Shown here: in pieces, positions 35,230-43,539 of the stretch
How the letters are laid out: each line of letters starts with the position of its first letter
How positions within the stretch are numbered: the first letter of the stretch is position 1
Assembly (NCBI RefSeq): GCF_016924755.1
Contig: NZ_JAFFJX010000009.1
Coordinates: 186,001 to 250,000 of the forward strand
Direction: 5' to 3'
DNA from: Longitalea arenae
GTDB lineage: Bacteria > Bacteroidota > Bacteroidia > Chitinophagales > Chitinophagaceae
Length of the DNA stretch: 64,000 nt
Notes under the pieces: generated by a model
Seen by the model: only the letters and a program-made list of their open reading frames with translations
The model's database searches: none
What the model was told of the DNA's origin: nothing
Translations under genes and position numbers: made by a program

Positions 35230-35910
35230 TTAGTTCAGTTCATCCGCTACGAGATGCCCGCCTTTGATCTTTATAATTCGTTTTGTTTGTGATGCCAGTT
35301 CCAGGTTATGGGTAACAATGATCAATGTTGTGCCAGCTTCCTGGTTCAGGTCGAACAGGAGTTTGATCACTTTGTCACTGGTTTCCACATCGAGGTTGCC
35401 GGTTGGTTCGTCGGCAAATAAGATGCGCGGTTTATTGGCAAATGCCCGGGCCAGTGATACCCGCTGCTGTTCACCGCCTGATAGTTGGGCAGGGTAATGA
35501 TGTATGCGGTTTTGCAGGCCTACTTTTTCCAGCAGGCCGATCGACCGGGCACGCACATGTTTTTCGCCCCGCAACTCCAGCGGCACCATCACATTTTCGA
35601 GTGCAGTAAGGGTGGGCAATAACTGGAAATTCTGAAAAATAAAACCTACGTAGCGGTTGCGCACCTGTGCCCGCTCGTCTTCGCTCAATTGATCGAGCCG
35701 GATATTGTTCAGTTCCACGGAACCTTTACTGGCCCGGTCAAGTCCCGCGCAGAGGCCCAGCAGCGTAGTTTTACCACTGCCTGAGGGGCCCACAATGGAA
35801 ACGGTTGAACCGGCTTCCACCGCAAAATTCACATCATTCAATACCGTCAGGGTTTGACCGGCGCCCTGGTACGTTTTACTTACGTTCTTTACGTTCAGAA
35901 TTGTTTCCAT
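35230..35910 (-). CDS. ABC transporter ATP-binding protein, LolD/YbbA/MacB type
   Basis: A 226-residue ATPase with Walker A GPSGSGKTTL (41-50), a Q-loop in FIFQNFQLLPTLTALENV, signature LSGGEQQRVSLARA, Walker B RILFADEPTGNLD, and a switch His in IIVTHN. The FADEPTGNLD and LPTLTALENV sequences are typical of the MacB/LolD subgroup, which drives mechanotransmission permeases such as the YbbP-like protein encoded downstream. Transcribed divergently from the GDSL esterase gene, as ybbA is from tesA in E. coli. Confidence 0.93.
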   Translation of the reverse strand: METILNVKNVSKTYQGAGQTLTVLNDVNFAVEAGSTVSIVGPSGSGKTTLLGLCAGLDRASKGSVELNNIRLDQLSEDERAQVRNRYVGFIFQNFQLLPTLTALENVMVPLELRGEKHVRARSIGLLEKVGLQNRIHHYPAQLSGGEQQRVSLARAFANKPRILFADEPTGNLDVETSDKVIKLLFDLNQEAGTTLIIVTHNLELASQTKRIIKIKGGHLVADELN

Positions 35911-36216
35911 ATGCTTAAAAGCTGGTGGCTAATGGTAATAGCTGGTGGGGATCTTTATTCAAAACCCACTCGCCACCTGCCATTTACTACCCGCAGTTTT
36001 AAACTTTTAATTACAGTTATGTAGTAATAAAGTTGCTTAATTTAATGTTATTTTGAGTGTAAACCCGATGAAGGGTCGCACAGGCAGGAATAGCGGAAAA
36101 AACAGGAATAGTTCTTTCTAATCTACCTTGTAAGATCGGTTTAAATGGAACAAAATCCTGAAAATCCGGCAGGTGATTTGAGTAAAATAAATGGGCAATT
36201 CTTAAAGGAGGTACAG

Positions 36217-36930
36217 ATGAAACAGTTTAGCAGTAATTTTTATATGGGTGGAAGGTATCTGGCTGCCAGCCTGCTGATATGGATACTGGCAGCCGCTTGC
36301 GGAAATAATGAGGAGAAAGCAAATGAGGCAACAAAACAGAAACGTGAGCAGGTGAAGACGACAACTGGAAATGAAAAAACAAAGACAATCGTATTTTACG
36401 GCAACAGCCTTACCGCTGGTTACGGTGTAGACCCATCGTCGGAAGCATTCCCCGCTCTGGTGCAGGAAAAAATAGACAGCCTGCAATTGCCTTACAAGGT
36501 GGTTAATGCAGGCGTAAGCGGGGAAACCACTGCAGGCGGTAAGGGCCGCATTGATTGGATATTGCGGCAACAGGTTGATGTGTTTGTTTTGGAGCTGGGA
36601 GGGAATGACGGTTTGCGCGGTATTCCGATCGCAGAAACTTCCCGTAACCTGCAAGCGATTATTGACCGTGTACGGGAGAAATATCCCGATGCCAAAATAG
36701 TGCTGGCCGGTATGCAGGTGCCGCCGAATATGGGGCGCCAGTATGCGAACGCTTTTCGTGGAACATTTGAACAGTTGGCAACTAAAAATAACCTCGTACT
36801 TATTCCCTTCCTGCTTGAACATGTAGGCGGCATTGCATCGCTGAACCAGCCCGACGGCATTCATCCTAACCCGGAGGGGCACAGAATCGTGGCTGAAAAC
36901 GTTTGGAAGGTGTTGCAGCAATTGCTTTAG
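36217..36930 (+). CDS. GDSL/SGNH esterase lipoprotein, TesA-like (arylesterase/lysophospholipase)
   Basis: A 237-residue lipoprotein hydrolase. ATG 36217 is preceded by AAAGGAGG at a good spacing and starts a lipoprotein signal ending ILAAACGNN; an ATG at 36145 in the same frame would put 24 odd residues in front. SGNH blocks are clear: FYGNSLTAGYG (nucleophile Ser), NAGVSGETTAGG (Gly), LELGGNDGLRG (Asn) and QPDGIHPNPEGH (Asp-His). Spacing and the block I and III sequences match TesA/arylesterases, which act on acyl esters or lysophospholipids in the periplasm. It is divergent from the ybbA-like gene, a neighbourhood also found in Proteobacteria. A hairpin at 37001-37025 follows. Confidence 0.92.
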   Translation: MKQFSSNFYMGGRYLAASLLIWILAAACGNNEEKANEATKQKREQVKTTTGNEKTKTIVFYGNSLTAGYGVDPSSEAFPALVQEKIDSLQLPYKVVNAGVSGETTAGGKGRIDWILRQQVDVFVLELGGNDGLRGIPIAETSRNLQAIIDRVREKYPDAKIVLAGMQVPPNMGRQYANAFRGTFEQLATKNNLVLIPFLLEHVGGIASLNQPDGIHPNPEGHRIVAENVWKVLQQLL

Positions 36931-37000
36931 ATCTTTCGGTAAATAAGAGCTGGCCTTGAGCCCTTATAAAGCAATACGCCTGACATTAAAATATAACTGG

Positions 37001-37034
37001 CAGGACGGTCGCTTTGACCGTCCTGTTGCTTTTG
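37001..37034 (+). terminator. Terminator after the GDSL esterase gene
   Basis: CAGGACGGTC-GCTTT-GACCGTCCTG is a perfect 10-bp stem with a 5-base loop, followed by TTGCTTTT. It lies about 70 bp after the stop at 36930. The T run is interrupted, so efficiency may be moderate. Confidence 0.7.
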
Positions 37035-37269
37035 GTACCTGCGGGCCGAAAACCGGTGACCGGGAATCAATAAATACCTACCTTTGCGGCGCAATGCGAT
37101 AGTCTTCATTCGCACTCTTTCCTGAAGAGACTTTTAACAAAAGCGCATCACCCTGCTGAATCACTTCTAACTGTCTGAAAAGCAGGGCGTATGACTTCAT
37201 AAATAGAATTTATCCCGCCATAAATAGAAATGATGTAATGCTGTTTATACTTTTTAGTATAGATTGTTG

Positions 37270-37277
37270 TACCTTTG
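37270..37277 (+). promoter_or_regulatory. -7 box of the suf operon promoter
   Basis: TACCTTTG matches TAnnTTTG exactly and lies 42 bp before the sufB ATG at 37320, predicting a start near 37284. It is the only good promoter seen ahead of the seven-gene operon. The Rrf2-type regulator at the operon's 3' end would probably bind near here. Confidence 0.65.
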
Positions 37278-37319
37278 TGCTCCAAATTCGAAAACAGGTC
37301 AATTCAAAAGTATTTTGAT

Positions 37320-38765
37320 ATGAACAATGAGCTTAGTGCAATTGAAAAAACGGTTCTTAGTGATTACAAATATGGTTTTGTAACAGAAATAGAAGCGGAT
37401 GAAGCGCCTCCCGGATTGAATGAAGACACTATCCGTTTTATTTCGGCCAAAAAGAATGAACCGGAGTGGATGTTGGAATGGCGGTTAAAAGCTTATAACC
37501 ACTGGCTTAAGATGCAGGAACCTTCCTGGGCTAATATTAAGTATGATGCCATTAATTACCAGGATATTAAATATTATTCGGCTCCCAAACAGAAGAAAAA
37601 GGTAAACAGCCTCGACGAGATCGATCCCGAGCTGCGCAAAACATTTGAAAAGCTGGGCATTTCCCTCGATGAGCAAAAACGCCTTTCCGGCGTAGCCATT
37701 GATGCGGTTATCGACAGCGTATCTATTGGCACCACTTTCAAGGAGCAACTGGCTGAGCTGGGCATCATCTTCTGTTCCATCAGCGAAGCCATCCAGGAAC
37801 ATCCCGAGCTGGTAAAAAAATATATAGGATCTGTAGTACCTATTACCGATAACTATTTTTCGGCCCTGAATTCAGCCGTTTTCAGCGATGGTTCTTTCTG
37901 CTATATTCCCAAAGGCGTTCGTTGCCCGATGGAATTATCAACTTACTTCCGTATCAATGCAGAAGGTACAGGCCAGTTCGAGCGTACGCTGCTGATTGCC
38001 GACGAAGGCAGTTATGTGAGCTACCTGGAAGGATGTACAGCGCCCATTCGCGATGAAAACCAGCTGCATGCTGCGGTGGTTGAGCTGATCGCCATGGAAA
38101 ATGCCGAGATCAAATATTCAACTGTTCAAAACTGGTATCCCGGTGATAAGGACGGCGTAGGTGGTATTTACAATTTTGTGACCAAACGCGGTATTTGCCA
38201 GGGCGCCCATTCTAAAATATCCTGGACGCAGGTAGAAACCGGTTCATCTATTACCTGGAAATATCCCAGCGTGATCCTGAAAGGTGATCATTCAGTAGGT
38301 GAGTTTTATTCTGTAGCCGTGACCAATAATCACCAACAGGCCGATACCGGTACCAAAATGATGCACCTGGGCAAAAATACCCGCAGCCGCATCGTATCGA
38401 AAGGTATCTCTGCCGGCGTAAGTAACAACAGTTACCGCGGACTGGTGCATGTTGGTAAAAATGCAGCCAATGCCCGTAACTTTTCCCAGTGCGACTCTTT
38501 ATTGTTAGGCGATAAATGCGGCGCTCATACTTTCCCTTATATAGAAGTAAAGAACAATACAGCGGTAGTGGAACATGAAGCTACCACTTCTAAAATTGGT
38601 GAAGACCAGATCTTCTACTGCAACCAGCGGGGTATTGATACCGAAACTGCCGTTGCCCTCATCATTAATGGCTTTGCCAAGGAAGTGATGAACCAGTTAC
38701 CTATGGAGTTTGCGGTTGAAGCCCAGAAATTGCTTGCGATCAGCCTTGAAGGAAGCGTAGGTTAA
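37320..38765 (+). CDS. sufB: Fe-S cluster assembly scaffold protein SufB
   Basis: Scaffold on which the SUF system builds Fe-S clusters, as a SufBC2D complex in the cytoplasm. 481 residues. Family segments are [33 protein letters not shown] at the N-terminus, then [77 protein letters not shown] and [33 protein letters not shown] beta-helix sequences, with [15 protein letters not shown] near the C-terminus. The upstream frame is open to 37275, but ATG 37320 is the family start. First gene of the operon. Confidence 0.97.
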   Translation: MNNELSAIEKTVLSDYKYGFVTEIEADEAPPGLNEDTIRFISAKKNEPEWMLEWRLKAYNHWLKMQEPSWANIKYDAINYQDIKYYSAPKQKKKVNSLDEIDPELRKTFEKLGISLDEQKRLSGVAIDAVIDSVSIGTTFKEQLAELGIIFCSISEAIQEHPELVKKYIGSVVPITDNYFSALNSAVFSDGSFCYIPKGVRCPMELSTYFRINAEGTGQFERTLLIADEGSYVSYLEGCTAPIRDENQLHAAVVELIAMENAEIKYSTVQNWYPGDKDGVGGIYNFVTKRGICQGAHSKISWTQVETGSSITWKYPSVILKGDHSVGEFYSVAVTNNHQQADTGTKMMHLGKNTRSRIVSKGISAGVSNNSYRGLVHVGKNAANARNFSQCDSLLLGDKCGAHTFPYIEVKNNTAVVEHEATTSKIGEDQIFYCNQRGIDTETAVALIINGFAKEVMNQLPMEFAVEAQKLLAISLEGSVG

Positions 38766-38823
38766 TCAACCGGCAACACCAACAATCAACTTTAACGATC
38801 AAGATCAAATTATAAAAACGACT

Positions 38824-39582
38824 ATGTTATCAATTAAAAATCTGCATGCAAATATTGACGATAAGAAAATTTTGAAAGGTATTAACCTCGAAATTAAACC
38901 AGGTGAAGTGCATGCTATTATGGGACCGAATGGATCTGGTAAAAGCACCCTGGCGTCGGTATTGGCCGGCCGGGAAGATTATGAAGTAACAGAAGGTACG
39001 GTTGAGTTTGCCGGTAAAGATCTGCTGGACCTCTCTCCGGAAGAAAGAGCCGGCGAAGGTTTATTCCTTGCATTTCAATACCCTGTTGAAATACCAGGTT
39101 TAAGCACCACCAATTTTATAAAAACAGCGGTGAACGAAGTACGTAAGTACCGTGGCGAAGAGCCTTTGGATGCAGTAGCGTTCCTGAAACTCATGAAAGA
39201 GAAAATGGCGATGGTGAACATCGATCAGTCGCTGTTAAGCCGTTCCCTGAACGAAGGCTTTTCGGGCGGTGAAAAGAAAAGGAATGAAGTATTCCAGATG
39301 GCCATGCTGCAACCCAAACTGGCTATTCTCGATGAAACCGATTCGGGTCTGGATATCGATGCCATTCGTATTGTGGCCAATGGTGTGAACAAATTACGCA
39401 GTAAGGATAACGCGGTACTGGTTGTTACGCACTATCAGCGCCTGCTGGATTATATCGTTCCTGATTTTGTGCATGTATTGTACAATGGACGAATTGTGAA
39501 ATCTGGTCCGAAAGAACTGGCGTTTGAGCTGGAAGAAAAGGGCTATGATTTTATTAAAAACGAGTTTAAGGTAGAAGCTTAA
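38824..39582 (+). CDS. sufC: Fe-S cluster assembly ATPase SufC
   Basis: ABC-type ATPase of the SufBCD complex; its ATP-driven dimerisation reshapes SufB-SufD for cluster formation. 252 residues: Walker A GPNGSGKSTL (34-43), Q-loop region FLAFQYPVEIPGLS, signature SGGEKKRNEVFQM, Walker B LAILDETDSGLDIDA, and switch His in VVTHYQRLLDYI. The YPVEIPG and GGEKKRNE sequences are specific to SufC among ABC ATPases. It follows sufB by 58 bp and precedes sufD by 32 bp. Confidence 0.97.
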   Translation: MLSIKNLHANIDDKKILKGINLEIKPGEVHAIMGPNGSGKSTLASVLAGREDYEVTEGTVEFAGKDLLDLSPEERAGEGLFLAFQYPVEIPGLSTTNFIKTAVNEVRKYRGEEPLDAVAFLKLMKEKMAMVNIDQSLLSRSLNEGFSGGEKKRNEVFQMAMLQPKLAILDETDSGLDIDAIRIVANGVNKLRSKDNAVLVVTHYQRLLDYIVPDFVHVLYNGRIVKSGPKELAFELEEKGYDFIKNEFKVEA

Positions 39583-39614
39583 GTGAAAAAGGATCAGTTA
39601 CAAACGATATAACA

Positions 39615-40919
39615 ATGAACAATCTGGAATATATAAAAGAACGCTATAATCAGCTCCCTTCTATAAACGACCTGAATGGTTTGGGCGTTATTCGCCAAAA
39701 AGCATTTGAGGCGCTGAATAAAATGGGTATTCCCACCACCCGGCACGAGGAGTGGAAGTATACCCGTATCGGCAGTTTCTTCAATAAAGAATATCAATAC
39801 CAGGCTAACCAGTCAACAGTAAGCGCCAATGAGCTTTCAGCCGTTCGCTTGCCCGGTTATGAGCAGGCCAATGAAATGGTCTACATCAATGGCCGCTATT
39901 CGCCTGAGTTGTCGGTGATCCGTTCGAAAGGACTGACCATACAGCCTTTGCAGGAAGCTGCCAGGAACGAGTACAAGGATATTGTTTCGAAGCACCTGGG
40001 CCACAGCAGTAATTACCTGAAAGACGGTATTATGGCGCTGAGTACCGCCTTTGTGCAGGATGGTGTGTTTGTACACGTGAAGAAGGGGCAGATCATTGAG
40101 CATCCTATTTACATTTATAATATTACCGACGCGCGTCAGGCCAATGTACTGGCACAACCCCGTACGCTGGTTTATGTAGGGGAGAACGCACAGGTGAAGT
40201 TCGTAGAGACCTTCAACACCCTGGGCACCCAGGAAAGCTTTACCAACCGCGTGATCGAGATCGTGGTAGAGAAAGATGCTATCACTGAGTATTACAAGAT
40301 CCAAACCGACGCTTCGCATGCCAGCCAGGTAGCTACTACCCATATACAACAGATCGGTAAAAGCTATACGCATACAGTAACGGTGTCATTGAATGCCGGA
40401 CTGGTTCGTAACAACCTGAACATTGTGCTCGACGAGCAGTATTGCGAAGCACATTTATACGGAATTTATTTACAACAGGGCCAAAGCCATATCGATAATC
40501 ATACGGTGGTTGATCATGCCAAACCCCATTGCGAAAGCAATGAGCTGTATAAAGGCATGTTGGATGATCAAAGCACGGGCGTATTCAACGGAAAGATCTT
40601 TGTACGGCAGGATGCACAGAAGACCAATGCTTATCAGAGCAATAAGAACATCTTGCTGGCTGAAGGTGCGAGTGTAAACACAAAACCGCAGCTGGAGATC
40701 TTCGCTGATGACGTAAAATGTTCGCATGGTTGTACGATTGGCCGGCTGGACGATGAAAGTTTATTCTACCTGCGCTCAAGAGGTATTTCAGAAAGCACTG
40801 CCCGTTCATTATTGTTACACGGTTTTGCAGTGGATATTCTGGAACAGATTAAACTGGCTCCCATCCGGGAATATGTTGACAAACTGATTTCAGAACGCTT
40901 GGAATTTGATTTAGCATGA
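39615..40919 (+). CDS. sufD: Fe-S cluster assembly protein SufD
   Basis: Paralogue and partner of SufB in the SufBC2D scaffold, needed for iron entry. 434 residues. The N-terminal helical part reads RHEEWKYTRIGSFF, and the right-handed beta-helix core includes VYINGRYSPELS, NYLKDGIMALSTAFVQDGVFVHVKKG, RTLVYVGENAQVKFVETF and ANNLNIVLDEQYCEAHLYGIYLQQGQSH-type sequence. The C-terminus has DDVKCSHGCTIGRLDDESLFYLRSRGISESTARSLLLHGFA, the conserved SufD end with its Cys-His-Gly-Cys. The last codons overlap the sufS start by four bases (ATGA), implying translational coupling. Confidence 0.96.
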   Translation: MNNLEYIKERYNQLPSINDLNGLGVIRQKAFEALNKMGIPTTRHEEWKYTRIGSFFNKEYQYQANQSTVSANELSAVRLPGYEQANEMVYINGRYSPELSVIRSKGLTIQPLQEAARNEYKDIVSKHLGHSSNYLKDGIMALSTAFVQDGVFVHVKKGQIIEHPIYIYNITDARQANVLAQPRTLVYVGENAQVKFVETFNTLGTQESFTNRVIEIVVEKDAITEYYKIQTDASHASQVATTHIQQIGKSYTHTVTVSLNAGLVRNNLNIVLDEQYCEAHLYGIYLQQGQSHIDNHTVVDHAKPHCESNELYKGMLDDQSTGVFNGKIFVRQDAQKTNAYQSNKNILLAEGASVNTKPQLEIFADDVKCSHGCTIGRLDDESLFYLRSRGISESTARSLLLHGFAVDILEQIKLAPIREYVDKLISERLEFDLA

Positions 40920-42157
40920 TACAGAGCAACACCATAACAAAGGAACTGGATGTATATGCCATCCGGCAACAGTTCCCGGCGCTAAACCGGCAGGTGAAGG
41001 GTCAGCCACTGGTATATTTTGATAATGCCGCGACTACACAAAAGCCGCAGGTGGTGATTGATGCACTGGTTGATTATTATACGAATTATAACGCGAATGT
41101 GCACCGGGGCATACATACATTGGCCGAAGAAGCAACTGCTGCTTTTGAAGCCAGCCGGGATGCCGCGCGGCAGTTCATTAATGCTGCTTCAAGGGAAGAG
41201 ATCATTTTTACCCGTGGTACTACAGAAGGCATTAACCTGGTAGCTTTTACGTGGGGACGTAAAAATATCAAGGCCGGTGATGAGATCATTATCACTGAAA
41301 TGGAGCACCACTCCAATATCGTTCCCTGGCAGTTATTATGTGAAGAGAAAGGCGCTACTTTAAGGGTAATACCGCAGCTGAACGGCGAATTGCTGCTGGA
41401 TGAATATAAAAAACTACTGAGCTCAAGAACGAAACTGGTTTCTGTGGTGCATGTATCCAATGCACTGGGAACCGTGAACCCGGTAGAAGAAATTATCAAA
41501 CTGGCACACCAGGCCGGCGCATTGGTAATGATCGATGGCGCCCAGAGCTCTGTTCACCTTGATATTGACGTGCAGGCGATGGATTGTGATTTCTTTGCAT
41601 TCTCATCCCATAAGGTCTATGGCCCTACCGGTATCGGCGTATTATATGGCAAGAAGCATATACTGGAAGCCATGCCGCCGTTTCAGGGTGGGGGTGAAAT
41701 GATCAAGGAAGTGTCCATGTTAAAAACCACCTTCAATGATCTGCCCTATAAATTTGAAGCCGGTACCCCGAATATTGGGGATGCGGTGGTCTTGAAAGCG
41801 GCCCTGGATTATGTGAGTAAGGTAGGCAAGGAAAAGATCCGCAACCACGAGAAAGAATTACTGGCCTATGCAACCGAGCAGGTACAACAGATACCGGGCA
41901 TTCGCATCATCGGAAGCGCTGCTGAAAAAGTAAGCGTGCTTTCTTTTGTGATCGACAAAGTACATCCGCAGGATATTGGCATCTTGTTGGATAACCGCGG
42001 GATTGCGGTAAGAACCGGTCACCATTGTGCGCAACCATTGATGTTTTGCTTTGGCATTCCCGGTACCATCAGGGCTTCCTTTGCTATGTATAATACTAAA
42101 GAAGAAGTTGACAAACTGATCGTTGGATTGCAGAAGGCTTTAAAAATGTTATTATAA
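40916..42157 (+). CDS. sufS: Cysteine desulfurase SufS (group II)
   Basis: PLP enzyme that removes sulfur from cysteine and passes it as a persulfide to SufE. 413 residues. PLP site: EHHSNIVPWQ (stacking His), Asp207 in IDGAQSS, and Lys233 in FAFSSHKVYGPTGIGVLYG forms the Schiff base. Catalytic Cys371 lies in VRTGHHCAQPLM, the group II (SufS/CsdA) consensus RxGHHCA, which distinguishes it from IscS. It is coupled to sufD by a four-base overlap and followed after 2 bp by sufE, its activator. Confidence 0.97.
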   Translation: MIQSNTITKELDVYAIRQQFPALNRQVKGQPLVYFDNAATTQKPQVVIDALVDYYTNYNANVHRGIHTLAEEATAAFEASRDAARQFINAASREEIIFTRGTTEGINLVAFTWGRKNIKAGDEIIITEMEHHSNIVPWQLLCEEKGATLRVIPQLNGELLLDEYKKLLSSRTKLVSVVHVSNALGTVNPVEEIIKLAHQAGALVMIDGAQSSVHLDIDVQAMDCDFFAFSSHKVYGPTGIGVLYGKKHILEAMPPFQGGGEMIKEVSMLKTTFNDLPYKFEAGTPNIGDAVVLKAALDYVSKVGKEKIRNHEKELLAYATEQVQQIPGIRIIGSAAEKVSVLSFVIDKVHPQDIGILLDNRGIAVRTGHHCAQPLMFCFGIPGTIRASFAMYNTKEEVDKLIVGLQKALKMLL

Positions 42158-42159
42158 CA

Positions 42160-42633
42160 ATGAGCGATCAAAAGACCATCCAGGAAATAGAGAACGAAAT
42201 AGTGGAAGAGTTTTCCCTGTTCGATTCATGGGATGATAAATACGAATATATTATCGACCTGGGTAAGAAGCTGCCTGTATTGGAAGATAAGCACAAACTC
42301 GATGAGAATAAGGTGCGCGGATGCCAGAGCACCGTATGGCTGGTAGCTGATTATATCGATGGCAAAGTACATTTCAAAGCCGATAGTGATGCCGTGATCG
42401 TGAAGGGATTGATCAGCATGCTGATCAGGGTACTGTCGGGCCATACACCTGATGAGATCATTCAGGCGAGCCTGGGATTTATTCAAAAGATCGGTATGAC
42501 GACCCACCTTGCGCAAACCCGGTCAAACGGGCTGCTGGCCATGGTTAAGCAGATGAAAAATTTTGCGCTGGCTTATAAAATCAAAAACACGATGTCGCAT
42601 GGAGAACGAAGTGCTGAAACAAAAAGTAATTGA
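42160..42633 (+). CDS. sufE: Sulfur acceptor protein SufE
   Basis: Accepts persulfide sulfur from SufS and delivers it to SufB. 157 residues. The family pattern is intact: FSLFDSWDDKYEYIIDLGKKLP, then DENKVRGCQSTVWLVADYIDGKVHFKADSDAVIVKGLISMLIRVLSGHTPDEI. Cys55 in KVRGCQS is the acceptor Cys. The C-terminal helix ends TRSNGLLAMVKQMKNFAL. Its 3' end overlaps the sufT-like start by 35 bases in another frame, an unusually long overlap within the operon. Confidence 0.96.
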   Translation: MSDQKTIQEIENEIVEEFSLFDSWDDKYEYIIDLGKKLPVLEDKHKLDENKVRGCQSTVWLVADYIDGKVHFKADSDAVIVKGLISMLIRVLSGHTPDEIIQASLGFIQKIGMTTHLAQTRSNGLLAMVKQMKNFALAYKIKNTMSHGERSAETKSN

Positions 42634-42910
42634 GGTATTGCAAACCATTTTCGATCCCGAATTACCGGTAAGTATTTGGGAACTGGGTTTGATCTATGAA
42701 ATAAATATACTGCCGATCAACAATGTTCAGATCGTAATGACCTTAACGGCGCCTGGTTGCCCCGCAGCCCAGTCCTTACCGGTTGAAGTAGATCAAAAAG
42801 TGCGCGCGATAGAAGGCGTGAATGATGTGCATGTTGCCGTAACCTGGACACCAGCCTGGGATAAGAGCATGATGTCTGAAGCGGCTCAATTAGAATTGGG
42901 ATTTATGTAG
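42599..42910 (+). CDS. sufT: SufT-like MIP18/DUF59 Fe-S maturation factor
   Basis: A 103-residue protein of the MIP18/DUF59 family, an auxiliary factor for Fe-S protein maturation. Hallmarks are IFDPELPVSIWELGLIYEI (the DPE motif) and MTLTAPGCPAAQSLP, where the Cys-Pro is conserved, then VTWTPAWDKSMMSEAA. ATG 42599 (MENEVLKQK) lies inside the end of sufE; an upstream in-frame ATG at 42563 would overlap even more. Its place in a suf operon identifies the role. Experiments on SufT in Staphylococcus and mycobacteria support maturation under high demand. Confidence 0.92.
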   Translation: MENEVLKQKVIEVLQTIFDPELPVSIWELGLIYEINILPINNVQIVMTLTAPGCPAAQSLPVEVDQKVRAIEGVNDVHVAVTWTPAWDKSMMSEAAQLELGFM

Positions 42911-42945
42911 GCGGTAGTAAGTAGCTGGTTTTAAATAAAAATTAC

Positions 42946-43449
42946 ATGAAAATAACTGCACAGGAAGAATACGGTTTGCGTATATTAATACGACTTGCAG
43001 CCTGCAAGGATACGAATGGCATGAGCATTCCGCAGTTAAGTGAAGCGGAAGGGCTTACGGGCACATATGTTGCCAAGTTGACGCGTATATTACGAATGAA
43101 AGGTTTTATAAACAGTACTCCGGGATATAAGGGCGGCTATGTTCTGGCCAAACCCGCGAAAGAAATTGTGATCAATGATGCCTTAAAGGCATTGGGCGGT
43201 CCCATGTTCAATAACACGTTTTGTGGATCGCATGCCGGCACCATGAAGTTATGTACCAACTCAGTGGATTGTTCGGCCCGTTCGTTGTGGCAGATGATCC
43301 AGTATACCCTGGATCAGTTACTTGATAAAGTGACCCTGCATGACCTTGTGAATTCAGAGAAAGAATCTACCAAAATATTATACCAGATGCTGCAGCCCGA
43401 CCCGGCATTAAAGCGCAGCATCATGAGCATTATTGCACCGGAAGAATAA
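42946..43449 (+). CDS. Rrf2-family Fe-S regulator (IscR-like, probable suf regulator)
   Basis: A 167-residue winged-helix transcription factor of the Rrf2 family. N-terminal HTH: KITAQEEYGLRILIRLAACKD, SIPQLSEAEGLTGTYVAKLTRILRMKGFINSTPGYKGGYVLAKP. A three-cysteine cluster region has Cys93, Cys103 and Cys109 (C-x9-C-x5-C, with LWQMI after it), matching the [2Fe-2S] ligand positions of IscR-type members, though the spacing differs from C-x5-C-x5-C. As the last gene of the suf operon it probably senses cluster status and represses or activates the operon (inference). A strong two-way terminator follows at 43472-43508. Confidence 0.93.
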   Translation: MKITAQEEYGLRILIRLAACKDTNGMSIPQLSEAEGLTGTYVAKLTRILRMKGFINSTPGYKGGYVLAKPAKEIVINDALKALGGPMFNNTFCGSHAGTMKLCTNSVDCSARSLWQMIQYTLDQLLDKVTLHDLVNSEKESTKILYQMLQPDPALKRSIMSIIAPEE

Positions 43450-43471
43450 GGATCGGTGCATGAACTTATTA

Positions 43472-43508
43472 AACAGGAAAGCCCCGACAGCGTCGGGGCT
43501 TTCCTGTT
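43472..43508. terminator. Bidirectional terminator between the suf operon and the repeat lipoprotein gene
   Basis: A perfect 17-bp stem with a 3-base AGC loop (left arm 43472-43488, right arm 43492-43508; core GCCCCGAC/GTCGGGGC flanked by AAA and TTT). It sits between the rrf2 stop (43449) and the convergent gene ending at 43540, so it can end transcripts from both sides. Confidence 0.9.
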
Positions 43509-43539
43509 ATTAATCCTTCACTTTTATGACTGTTTTTTG

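Noticed and set aside
36202-36921. 239-codon minus-strand frame over the GDSL esterase
   Set aside because: The plus strand encodes clear SGNH motifs and a lipoprotein signal with a strong ribosome binding site. The antisense frame has no recognisable domain.
39837-40373. 178-codon minus-strand frame opposite sufD
   Set aside because: Shadow of the well-supported sufD gene.
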